Under the pieces are notes generated by a model, which saw nothing but the letters and a program-made list of their open reading frames with translations, ran no database searches and was not told the DNA's origin. DNA of 9,527 nucleotides. Source: JASFYU01 sp045046905. GTDB lineage: Bacteria > Bacteroidota > Bacteroidia > Flavobacteriales > Flavobacteriaceae. The first letter of the stretch is position 1; each line of letters opens with the position of its first letter. Both the position numbers and the translations under genes were made by a program. Shown one piece after another: positions 1 to 5,485 of this stretch. The stretch is from assembly GCA_045046905.1 (NCBI GenBank), contig JASFYU010000141.1, positions 1 through 9,527 on the forward strand. The letters are read 5' to 3'.

Positions 1-58
1 GTGTTTGTGTTTGTGTGAGGGCGAGGGTGCGTGTGCGGGTGAGGGTGCGGGCGCCTTG
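1..58 (-). repeat. Low-complexity repeats in the nrdA 3' end
   Basis: On the + strand GTGTTT is repeated from position 1 (two copies plus GTGT). Next come GAGGG words at 17, 23 and 41, and GAGGGTGCG is repeated exactly at 23-31 and 41-49, an 18-bp period. The strand is almost devoid of C and A. In the nrdA frame this encodes a tail of the type APSPAHAPSPSHKHKH, reaching the window edge. The 6-bp and 18-bp units are multiples of three, so slippage would change tail length without a frameshift. Confidence 0.7.
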
Positions 59-2406
59 CTGGGCGGTGCGAGTGTGTACAGCTCCATCACCATCGCCGCA
101 ACCTCCGTTTCCACCTCTACGGGTACTTCTTTTTTCTTCGTATTATCCAATGTAAACTTAATGGCATCCACAGCCGCTTTTGTACGCAAATAGTACATTC
201 CTGTTTTTAATCCGCTCTTCCATGCATAAAAATGCATTGAGGTTAATTTGGAATAGTTTGCATTTTCCATGAACAGGTTCAAAGATTGACTTTGGTCGAT
301 AAAATACCCACGCTGACGGCTCATATCTATAATATCTTTCATGCTGAGTTCCCATACCGTTTTATACAGTTCCCTGATATCGGCAGGAATAGTCTCGATG
401 TGCTGTATAGAGCCATTGGCACGCATCAACTCCTGTTTCATATTCTCGTCCCACAGGCCAAGGTTTACCAAATCTTCTAACAGATGTTTGTTCACAACAA
501 TAAACTCCCCTGACAATACCCTACGCGTATAAATATTAGACGTATAGGGTTCAAAACACTCATTGTTACCTAATATTTGAGAAGTGGAAGCCGTAGGCAT
601 AGGCGCGACCAACAAAGAGTTACGAATACCATCTTTCTTTATATCTTTTCGCAATTTTGCCCAATCCCATCTACCCGAAAGCTCTTCATCCTCGATACCC
701 CAAAGGTTATGTTGAAATTCTCCTTGAGAAATCGGAGAACCCTTATATGAGGAGTACGCACCTTCTTCCTTGGCCTCTTCGACAGAAGCGGTCAGTGCCG
801 CATAGTATAAGGTCTCGAATATTTCTTGATTCAGTTTTTTGGCCTCATCACTTGTAAAGGGAAAGCGCAACATGATAAAAACATCGGCCAGTCCTTGTAC
901 GCCCAATCCGATAGGCCTATGGCGCATATTGGAGTTCTCCGCTTCTATGATGGGGTAGTAATTTCTATCGATTACCCGGTTTAGGTTCTTTGTAACACGC
1001 TTGGTCACCCTGAACAGTTCTTTATGATCGAATTCACCATCCTTAATGAACATGGGCAAGGCAATCGAAGCCAAATTACATACCGCCACCTCATCAGGAG
1101 AGGTATATTCCATGATTTCGGTACATAGGTTGGATGAACGTATGGTACCTAAATTCTTTTGGTTGCTCTTGCGATTGGCAGCATCCTTATACAACATATA
1201 AGGCGTACCGGTCTCGATTTGTGATTCTAATATTTTTTCCCAAAGTTCACGGGCCCTAACGGTCTTACGGCCTTTGCCAGCAGCCTCGTAACCCAAATAT
1301 AACTTTTCGAATTCCTCACTATGGTTGGTAAACAATCCTGGGCACTCGTTGGGGCACATCAAGGTCCAATTCTCATTGGCCTCTACCCTTTTCATAAACA
1401 AATCTGAAATCCACATCGCATAGAACAGATCGCGAGCACGCATCTCTTCTTTTCCATGGTTCTTCTTAAGATCTAAAAATTCGTAGACATCGGCATGCCA
1501 TGGCTCCATATATATGGCAAAACTTCCTTTTCGCTTTCCGCCACCTTGATCTACGTAACGGGCCGTATCATTAAATACCTGAAGCATAGGAACAATACCG
1601 TTCGAGGTTCCATTGGTACCCGCAATGTAGGAGCCAGTAGCTCTAACATTATGGATAGAAAGACCAATACCTCCTGCCGATTGCGAGATTTTGGCCGTTT
1701 GTTTCAAGGTATCATAAATACCGTCGATACTATCGTCTTTCATTGCCAAAAGAAAGCAAGAGGACATTTGTGGTTTGGGGGTGCCAGAGTTGAAAAGTGT
1801 GGGCGTAGCATGTGTAAAATACTTTTTCGACATCAGCTCGTAGGTCTCTATGGCAGATGCCAAATCATCTAAATGGATACCTATGGATACCCGCATCAAC
1901 ATATGTTGCGGACGTTCAGCAATTTTACCGTTCAACTTTAGCAAATAAGACCGCTCCAAGGTTTTAAAACCGAAATAATCGTAGCCAAAATCACGGTTGT
2001 AAATAATCGTGGAATCCAATTTTTCGGAATTTTCCGAAATCACTTTGTATACCTCATCGGATAATAGCGGGGCTTTCTTGCCATTTCTTGGGTTTACATA
2101 TTCATAGAGGTCCTTCATGGTTTCAGAGAAGGATTTTTTGGTGTTCTTATGTAAGTTGGAAACAGAGATACGAGCCGCTAATTTTGCATAATCAGGGTGT
2201 GTCGTGGTCATGGTCGCCGCAATTTCTGCTGCCAAATTATCCAATTCCGAAGTGGTCACCCCGTCATAGAGCCCTTCTATGACCCGCATTGCCACCTTTA
2301 AGGGGTCTACAAGACCATTGAGGCCATAACATAATTTTCGTACTCTCGCTGTAATCTTATCGAACATTATCAGCTCTTTTCTTCCGTCTCTTTTTACTAC
2401 ATACAT
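1..2406 (-). CDS. nrdA: Ribonucleoside-diphosphate reductase class Ia, alpha (large) subunit, 3' end cut off
   Basis: This is the catalytic subunit that reduces ribonucleoside diphosphates to deoxy forms, using the radical generated by NrdB. I translated the frame throughout: 802 residues are present, without a stop, and it runs off the left edge. An ATP-cone (activity-control) domain opens the protein (VVKRDGRKELIMFDKITARV, residues 3-22). The active site is intact: C217 in SSCFLL, N426/C428/E430 in SSNLCTEI, and C443 in VAVCNL, matching E. coli C225, N437/C439/E441 and C462. PTASTSQILGNNECFEP is also present. Y738-Y739 (GMYYLRTKAA) match the radical-transfer tyrosine pair. The ATG at 2406 gives the usual start at the ATP cone; the frame stays open upstream to about 2571 but has no ATG. 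From residue about 779 the tail becomes Pro/Ala/Ser-rich and then Lys-His repeats; the expected C-terminal redox cysteine pair is not inside the window. nrdB lies 264 bp upstream on the same strand. Confidence 0.97.
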   Translation of the reverse strand, partial: MYVVKRDGRKELIMFDKITARVRKLCYGLNGLVDPLKVAMRVIEGLYDGVTTSELDNLAAEIAATMTTTHPDYAKLAARISVSNLHKNTKKSFSETMKDLYEYVNPRNGKKAPLLSDEVYKVISENSEKLDSTIIYNRDFGYDYFGFKTLERSYLLKLNGKIAERPQHMLMRVSIGIHLDDLASAIETYELMSKKYFTHATPTLFNSGTPKPQMSSCFLLAMKDDSIDGIYDTLKQTAKISQSAGGIGLSIHNVRATGSYIAGTNGTSNGIVPMLQVFNDTARYVDQGGGKRKGSFAIYMEPWHADVYEFLDLKKNHGKEEMRARDLFYAMWISDLFMKRVEANENWTLMCPNECPGLFTNHSEEFEKLYLGYEAAGKGRKTVRARELWEKILESQIETGTPYMLYKDAANRKSNQKNLGTIRSSNLCTEIMEYTSPDEVAVCNLASIALPMFIKDGEFDHKELFRVTKRVTKNLNRVIDRNYYPIIEAENSNMRHRPIGLGVQGLADVFIMLRFPFTSDEAKKLNQEIFETLYYAALTASVEEAKEEGAYSSYKGSPISQGEFQHNLWGIEDEELSGRWDWAKLRKDIKKDGIRNSLLVAPMPTASTSQILGNNECFEPYTSNIYTRRVLSGEFIVVNKHLLEDLVNLGLWDENMKQELMRANGSIQHIETIPADIRELYKTVWELSMKDIIDMSRQRGYFIDQSQSLNLFMENANYSKLTSMHFYAWKSGLKTGMYYLRTKAAVDAIKFTLDNTKKKEVPVEVETEVAAMVMELYTLAPPSKAPAPSPAHAPSPSHKHKH

Positions 2407-2670
2407 ATTGCTACAATTGTTTTTTAATCCCACCAGTGGGTTTATTCCTCGATACCTGCCTACCGCAGCTAGGTTTGCATCGAAATAATCTAAGATTTTC
2501 CTTTTCCATGCCCCATAGGCCTTCCTGTGAGGCAAGCCCACGAGATTATTGACTGCTATTTTGGCAATCGATCAGCCTTACAAAGTTTTAAAAACCTTGA
2601 AGGTCTCTAGGTGTAGGTCTAAAATTTTAAGCTAGGGATACCAAGTCCGTTAAGACTCCGAGGTCAACTA
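2407..2670. other. nrdB-nrdA spacer, no gene seen
   Basis: This 264-bp gap holds no supported gene. I see no convincing intrinsic terminator for nrdB: AGTC/GACT near the nrdB stop is only a 4-bp stem, and the dyad at 2581-2599 (CAAAGTTTTAAAAACCTTG) has almost no loop. A short imperfect palindrome (CCTGCCTACCGCAGCTAGG, 2455-2473) looks like a degenerate version of palindromes common between genes in these bacteria. The nrdA frame is open from about 2568 to 2407 but contains no ATG, so I do not extend nrdA. Co-transcription of nrdB and nrdA is plausible. Confidence 0.55.
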
Positions 2671-3657
2671 TTAAAAATCCGCATCGAAACTAATCTTCTG
2701 CGCATCATCGCCTTTTTCTTTGTTCAGCACTCCTGCCTTCTGATATTCAGAGACCCTTTTCTCAAAGAAATTGGTCTTGCCCTGAAGCGAGATCATATCC
2801 ATAAAATCAAAGGGATTTGTCGCGTTATAGACCTTGTCGCACTCAAGCTCTACCAACAATCTATCGGTTACAAATTCTAGATATTGGGTCATGAGTTTTG
2901 AGTTCATACCAATAAGGCTGGCTGGCAGCGATTCTGTTATAAACTCGCGCTCTATATTGAGTGCATCGACAATTATTTCGGTGATACGTTCTTTGGTGAC
3001 CTTGTTTACTATATGATGATTGTGTAAATGCACCGCATAGTCGCAATGCATACCTTCATCTCTTGAAATCAACTCATTTGAAAACGCAAGACCTGGCAAC
3101 AAGCCTCTTTTTTTTAACCAAAAGATAGAACAAAAAGAACCTGAAAAGAAAATACCCTCTACCGCTGCAAAAGCAATCAAACGCTCTGCAAAACTGGGAG
3201 ATTCTATCCATTTCAGAGCCCAATCGGCTTTCTTCTTTATCGCAGGAAAGTTGTCGATCGCCGTAAATAGGATATGCTTTTCTTTTTCATCCTTCACATA
3301 GGTATCGATAAGCAAAGAATAGGTCTCCGAATGTATGTTCTCCATCATTATCTGAAAACCATAGAAAAATTTGGCTTCGGGGTATTGCACCTCGTTTACA
3401 AAATTTTCAGCCAGATTTTCGTTTACGATACCGTCGGAAGCAGCAAAAAATGCAAGTATATGCTTGATGAAATACCGTTCATCATCACTCAATTTATTAT
3501 TCCAGTCCGTTAAATCCTCTTGAAGGTCTATTTCTTCGGCAGTCCAAATACAAGCCTCCTGTTTTTTATACCATTCCCAAAGATCAGGGTGTTTAATCGG
3601 GAATATTACAAAACGATTTTTATTCTCGGCTAAAATTGGCTCAACGGCTGCTGACAT
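2671..3657 (-). CDS. nrdB: Ribonucleoside-diphosphate reductase class Ia, beta (small, radical-generating) subunit
   Basis: This 328-residue ferritin-like protein carries the di-iron centre and the stable tyrosyl radical that is passed to NrdA. All metal ligands can be assigned by motif: D44 (TAEEIDLQ), E106 and H109 (MMENIHSETY), E167 (AVEGIFFSGSF), and E201 and H204 (SRDEGMHCDY). The radical tyrosine is Y113. Motif style (IKHILAFFAASDGIVNENL) and the C-terminal ISFDADF, the peptide that docks into NrdA, resemble eukaryotic R2 (FTLDADF) more than E. coli NrdB. Length is normal for the Bacteroidota form, with no truncation. The ATG at 3657 is preceded by AAGGA (3661-3665) only three bases away, a weak ribosome site. 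nrdA follows in the same direction, so the order is nrdB-nrdA. Upstream, a strong terminator isolates the unit from the lipoprotein cassette. Confidence 0.97.
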   Translation of the reverse strand: MSAAVEPILAENKNRFVIFPIKHPDLWEWYKKQEACIWTAEEIDLQEDLTDWNNKLSDDERYFIKHILAFFAASDGIVNENLAENFVNEVQYPEAKFFYGFQIMMENIHSETYSLLIDTYVKDEKEKHILFTAIDNFPAIKKKADWALKWIESPSFAERLIAFAAVEGIFFSGSFCSIFWLKKRGLLPGLAFSNELISRDEGMHCDYAVHLHNHHIVNKVTKERITEIIVDALNIEREFITESLPASLIGMNSKLMTQYLEFVTDRLLVELECDKVYNATNPFDFMDMISLQGKTNFFEKRVSEYQKAGVLNKEKGDDAQKISFDADF

Positions 3658-3721
3658 AGTTCCTTGTTAATTTTAAAAGTTCGTGTGGCGGAGTGAAAAT
3701 CGCCTCCTGTGCTGGAACTAA

Positions 3722-3729
3722 CAAAGATG
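3722..3729 (-). promoter_or_regulatory. Weak candidate -7 element for nrdB
   Basis: The minus strand reads CATCTTTG here, one base off the Bacteroidota -7 consensus TAnnTTTG. It would give a leader of roughly 55-60 bases before the nrdB ATG. No convincing TTTG/TTG -33 partner lies at the usual distance, so this is only a pointer to where the promoter may be. Confidence 0.2.
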
Positions 3730-3876
3730 CAGAAATGTGCCCGACTTTTAATGCTTGTTTTATTATTTCAATCACAAAGTTTTTAACACAGCATGTTGAA
3801 ATGTAGTCTCATGGGTGATGTACATTGGCCTTTTCAAGAGATACTATTTTCATAAATTTTACATTGAAGTTGAATG

Positions 3877-3923
3877 AAAAAAATTAAACCAAGAAGTATG
3901 TTTTTATATACTTCTTGGTTTAA
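3877..3923 (-). terminator. Strong intrinsic terminator closing the small-protein cassette
   Basis: A perfect 16-bp inverted repeat, TTAAACCAAGAAGTAT at 3884-3899 and its complement at 3908-3923, encloses an 8-base loop. On the minus strand the hairpin is followed directly by seven T (3877-3883). This is the standard arrangement for a rho-independent terminator acting on leftward transcripts. It lies about 155 bases after the stop of the 112-residue lipoprotein and upstream of nrdB. On the + strand the stem is followed by only TTT and then A, so it should act mainly leftward. Confidence 0.85.
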
Positions 3924-3968
3924 AAACTTCACATCCTCTGGGCATGGTCAATTTAAAGACGTCTTCAT

Positions 3969-4005
3969 ATTATTTTCTTTTCAAAAGAGAAAAGAGGAAA
4001 ATAAT
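3969..4005. repeat. AT-rich imperfect inverted repeat (possible second hairpin)
   Basis: ATTATTTTC (3969-3977) and GAAAATAAT (3997-4005) are perfect 9-base arms. They continue inward as TTTTC/GAAAA after a three-base bulge. On the + strand a T6 run follows within two bases, but no + strand gene reads into it. It could be a backup or processing hairpin in the 3' tail of the cassette transcript. Its function is uncertain. Confidence 0.4.
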
Positions 4006-4077
4006 TGTTTTTTGATTTCGTAAAGCGAATTTGGTCAAGTTCATGGTCCTTACTTGTGAAATTACCCCTAAAGAAAA

Positions 4078-4416
4078 TTAGTTGATACAATCGCTCGCGG
4101 CCAAATCTTTTTTGGCTTCGTCAATAGCTTCATTAAATGCTTTTTGGCTAGCTCCCAGAACACAGCCGCGTATTCCCTCCAAGGCATCTAGATAGTTTAC
4201 ACCTGCTGTCTTGTACTTTTCACAATTTGCTGCTGTTGGATCATTGCTATATGTGGTTATCGCCGCGCTCCAATCGGCAATTTCAGATTGTATACGTTCC
4301 GCCCAAGAAGAATTACCATCACAAGCTTCAGGATTTAATGGGCTACTCTTACTACATCCATTTGACAATCCCATTAGTATCGCACTACATCCTATCAAGA
4401 AAATTTTTGCTTTCAC
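4078..4416 (-). CDS. Small predicted lipoprotein (112 aa), family not recognised
   Basis: This is an exported lipoprotein of unknown function. The N-terminus (MKAKIFLIGC...) is a short signal peptide ending in a lipobox, LSNGC, with lipidated Cys21. The mature part is mostly polar and helical in character, with four more cysteines (C32, C65, C85, C110) that could form two disulfides. The residues after Cys21 (SKSSP) lack the acidic run that serves as a surface-export signal in Flavobacteriia, so an inner-leaflet outer-membrane location is favoured (inference). The start is GTG at 4416; there is no in-frame ATG before an upstream stop. It begins 11 bases after the stop of the 56-residue membrane protein and is preceded by TAAAAACAAAA. 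It shares layout with the 82-residue lipoprotein: Cys21, four later Cys, an MK-x-K start, and an NxPxxxxC-like stretch. It is the last gene before the terminator. Confidence 0.85.
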   Translation of the reverse strand: MKAKIFLIGCSAILMGLSNGCSKSSPLNPEACDGNSSWAERIQSEIADWSAAITTYSNDPTAANCEKYKTAGVNYLDALEGIRGCVLGASQKAFNEAIDEAKKDLAASDCIN

Positions 4417-4427
4417 GTTTTTTGTTT

Positions 4428-4598
4428 TTATCGTATTAATTCACCTCTTCCCGTCAGAATCATTAAAACTGCTATAACGATAACCACCAGAAAAATTAAC
4501 GTAGTTCCTTCTATTTTTAAGCTAGGGTGTGTCTCTTTCTTAAATGTATGTGGGGGAAGGGGTGAGTACATGGTCTTACTTTCTTTAGTTCGTTTCAT
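4428..4598 (-). CDS. Small single-span membrane protein (56 aa), family not recognised
   Basis: This short open frame was verified codon by codon from ATG 4598 to TAA 4428. The protein has a basic, proline-containing N-terminal half (MKRTKESKTMYSPLPP...; K2, R3, K5, K8, K20, K21, K28). One hydrophobic segment follows at residues about 32-49 (LIFLVVIVIAVLMIL), then a short tail TGRGELIR. By the positive-inside rule the N-terminus would be cytoplasmic. Its ATG overlaps the TGA of the upstream exported protein as ATGA, a classic sign of translational coupling, and the lipoprotein gene downstream starts 11 bases after its stop. Position, coupling and a clean membrane segment support a real gene rather than chance. 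A later start at M10 is possible. Function is unknown; a small inner-membrane partner of the neighbouring envelope proteins is a reasonable guess. Confidence 0.72.
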   Translation of the reverse strand: MKRTKESKTMYSPLPPHTFKKETHPSLKIEGTTLIFLVVIVIAVLMILTGRGELIR

Positions 4599-5002
4599 AA
4601 TATTTTCAGCATCAATTCACCTTTGCCTTTAGAAATAATCTTTGTTTCGGCATCACCCAGATTTAATTGATCTTCGACAACAAAGTTCTCACTGGGGAAT
4701 AATTTTTCGTTCGGGAAAAATTGCCGCTCGGTATAAATGGTTATTAGAGCCCCTTCTTGTGGCACTACTTTTCGTTCTTCTAGTTCATAACTACCTTTGA
4801 ACAATCCAAAGAAAAACTTAGACCCAGGGTGTCTTGTGCCAATATCTTGCACACTCTCTGGCTCAAAAAGTTCAAGCCCGCTAATTTTTGTGTTCGACTC
4901 ATTAACAATGAGTAAAATCTTTGTCTCTTTGGTGCTTCTTGTTTGAGATCGCAACATCCCGCAAATCAAGAATGTGGCCATTATTAAAAAAAATGCTCTC
5001 AT
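4595..5002 (-). CDS. Exported protein (135 aa), family not recognised
   Basis: This is a secreted or periplasmic protein of unknown function. The frame extends to a TTG at 5038, but the ATG at 5002 is preferred because it puts a normal signal peptide at the N-terminus: MRAFFLIMATFLICGMLRSQ, with likely cleavage around residues 18-20 (RSQ is typical of these bacteria). There is no lipobox. The mature part is about 115 residues, has no cysteine, and alternates short hydrophobic and charged stretches (TKILLIVNES, ALITIYTERQF, GKGELMLKIL), suggesting a small beta-rich domain (inference). It lies 110 bp after the 82-residue lipoprotein, and its TGA overlaps the ATG of the 56-residue membrane protein. 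A 30-bp inverted repeat sits about 30 bp upstream of its start. I see no resemblance to SusC, SusD, a glycosidase or any named sensor partner. Confidence 0.85.
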   Translation of the reverse strand: MRAFFLIMATFLICGMLRSQTRSTKETKILLIVNESNTKISGLELFEPESVQDIGTRHPGSKFFFGLFKGSYELEERKVVPQEGALITIYTERQFFPNEKLFPSENFVVEDQLNLGDAETKIISKGKGELMLKIL

Positions 5003-5031
5003 AGTTAAGATTCGTGAGGGGATTATGATTT

Positions 5032-5061
5032 GTTGCAAACCACGCCATCACGGTTTACAAC
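5032..5061. promoter_or_regulatory. 30-bp inverted repeat upstream of the 135-aa exported protein gene
   Basis: GTTGCAAACC (5032-5041) and GGTTTACAAC (5052-5061) pair at 9 of 10 positions around a 10-base spacer. The 9-mer GTTGCAAAC also occurs exactly on the minus strand inside the direct-repeat operator region (5445-5453). This suggests a second regulator site or a leader hairpin. On the + strand TATTTTTG follows, so it could also resemble a terminator, but no + strand gene would use it. Confidence 0.4.
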
Positions 5062-5112
5062 TATTTTTGTCTTATACTCTTGACTGAACCCGAATTAGCC
5101 GGTGCCAATATG

Positions 5113-5361
5113 TTAATTAAGTACCGGTAGTTTTGAAACCGCCCTTAACGAATCAATGGCTTTTTTCAGCTCTGGGAATTCCTCAAGAGAGTCGCTAGAA
5201 CAGGCTGGGTCAGCCGGATTGTTAAGACAATGTTTAGCGCAAGTTATAAGACTAGTTATATTACTATCGCAGCCCCCACCAATTCCACCATCATCAGTAC
5301 AGGCTGTCATAACGATCATAGTTACTCCGAGGATAACCGACATTAAAGTTTTCGTTTTCAT
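5113..5361 (-). CDS. Very small predicted lipoprotein (82 aa), first gene of the cassette, family not recognised
   Basis: This is an exported lipoprotein of about 62 mature residues. The signal peptide MKTKTLMSVILGVTMIVMTAC ends in lipobox VMTAC, giving Cys21. The next residues, TDDGG, resemble the acidic lipoprotein-export signal of Flavobacteriia, so surface exposure is likely (inference). The mature chain has a Gly-rich spacer, then cysteines C31, C41, C45 and C54 (C-x9-C-x3-C-x8-C), and a Leu/Lys/Glu-rich C-terminus that could form a helix. Its function is unknown. The ATG at 5361 follows an A-rich leader with TAAAAACAAAA (5366-5376), which also precedes the 112-residue lipoprotein. A TAGTTTTG promoter and tandem direct repeats lie just upstream, in the gap behind the HTCS regulator gene, making this the most likely direct target of that regulator. 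The exported-protein gene follows after 110 bp with no clear terminator between. Confidence 0.85.
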   Translation of the reverse strand: MKTKTLMSVILGVTMIVMTACTDDGGIGGGCDSNITSLITCAKHCLNNPADPACSSDSLEEFPELKKAIDSLRAVSKLPVLN

Positions 5362-5397
5362 GATGTTTTGTTTTTAGATTATTACTGATTTTGAAGC

Positions 5398-5426
5398 CAA
5401 AACTATCTAAAGAGACCATATTCAGA
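5398..5426 (-). promoter_or_regulatory. Candidate promoter of the small-protein cassette
   Basis: The minus strand has TAGTTTTG at 5405-5398, an exact match to the Bacteroidota -7 consensus TAnnTTTG. TCTG at 5426-5423, 17 bases upstream, is one base off the -33 TTTG. A transcript starting near 5390 would have a leader of about 30 bases to the ATG at 5361. A good -7 with a poor -33, abutted by tandem repeats, is what an activator-dependent promoter would look like. Confidence 0.5.
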
Positions 5427-5462
5427 TGCCACGTATGTAACCAAGTTTGCAACATATGTAAC
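5427..5462 (-). promoter_or_regulatory. Tandem direct repeats, candidate HTCS operator
   Basis: Two 15-bp units, GTTACATACGTGGCA (minus strand, 5441-5427) and GTTACATATGTTGCA (5462-5448), match at 13 of 15 positions. Their period is 21 bp, two helical turns, so both copies face the same side of DNA. They sit directly upstream of the -33 region of the cassette promoter and just behind the HTCS stop codon. AraC-type domains typically bind such tandem direct repeats. No third copy is seen 21 bp to either side. Confidence 0.6.
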
Positions 5463-5485
5463 AAGAGGTGAAAAAGCCGATATTA

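Larger units (their letters stand above)
3658..4077. other. 420-bp intergenic region between the small-protein cassette and nrdB
   Basis: No gene is supported on either strand. From high to low coordinates it holds an AT-rich hairpin (3969-4005), a strong minus-strand terminator (3877-3923), a small palindrome ATGTACAT (3819-3826), a loose dyad with AACA/TGTT arms (3785-3797), and the nrdB upstream region with one weak promoter-like element. I looked for NrdR-box palindromes (ACA-rich 16-mers typical of nrd promoters) and did not see any. Confidence 0.6.

Noticed and set aside
1495..1872. 125-codon + strand open frame inside nrdA
   Set aside because: It is antisense to verified NrdA catalytic-domain sequence and its translation resembles no protein I know.
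3785..3826. AACA/TGTT dyad and ATGTACAT palindrome upstream of nrdB as NrdR boxes
   Set aside because: Neither matches the paired 16-bp NrdR-box pattern, and they are not at the expected spacing from each other or from a promoter.
2625..4527. Exact 13-mer TTTTAAGCTAGGG at 2625-2637 and 4515-4527
   Set aside because: About one such match is expected by chance in a window of this size. One copy is within the 56-aa coding sequence and the other in a spacer, with no shared context.
5003..5038. Longer 147-residue version of the exported protein starting at TTG 5038
   Set aside because: It adds 12 polar residues ahead of a textbook signal peptide and uses a rare start; the ATG at 5002 places the signal peptide at the N-terminus. 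The extra stretch also overlaps the inverted repeat.
5113..5145. CCGGT/ACCGG arms around the stop of the 82-aa lipoprotein as a terminator
   Set aside because: The arms are only 5 bp, with a loop of about 19 bases and no T run on the minus strand.
5471..5485. T5 run just after the HTCS stop as an intrinsic terminator
   Set aside because: I could not find complementary arms giving a stable stem before the T run, so read-through into the cassette remains possible.
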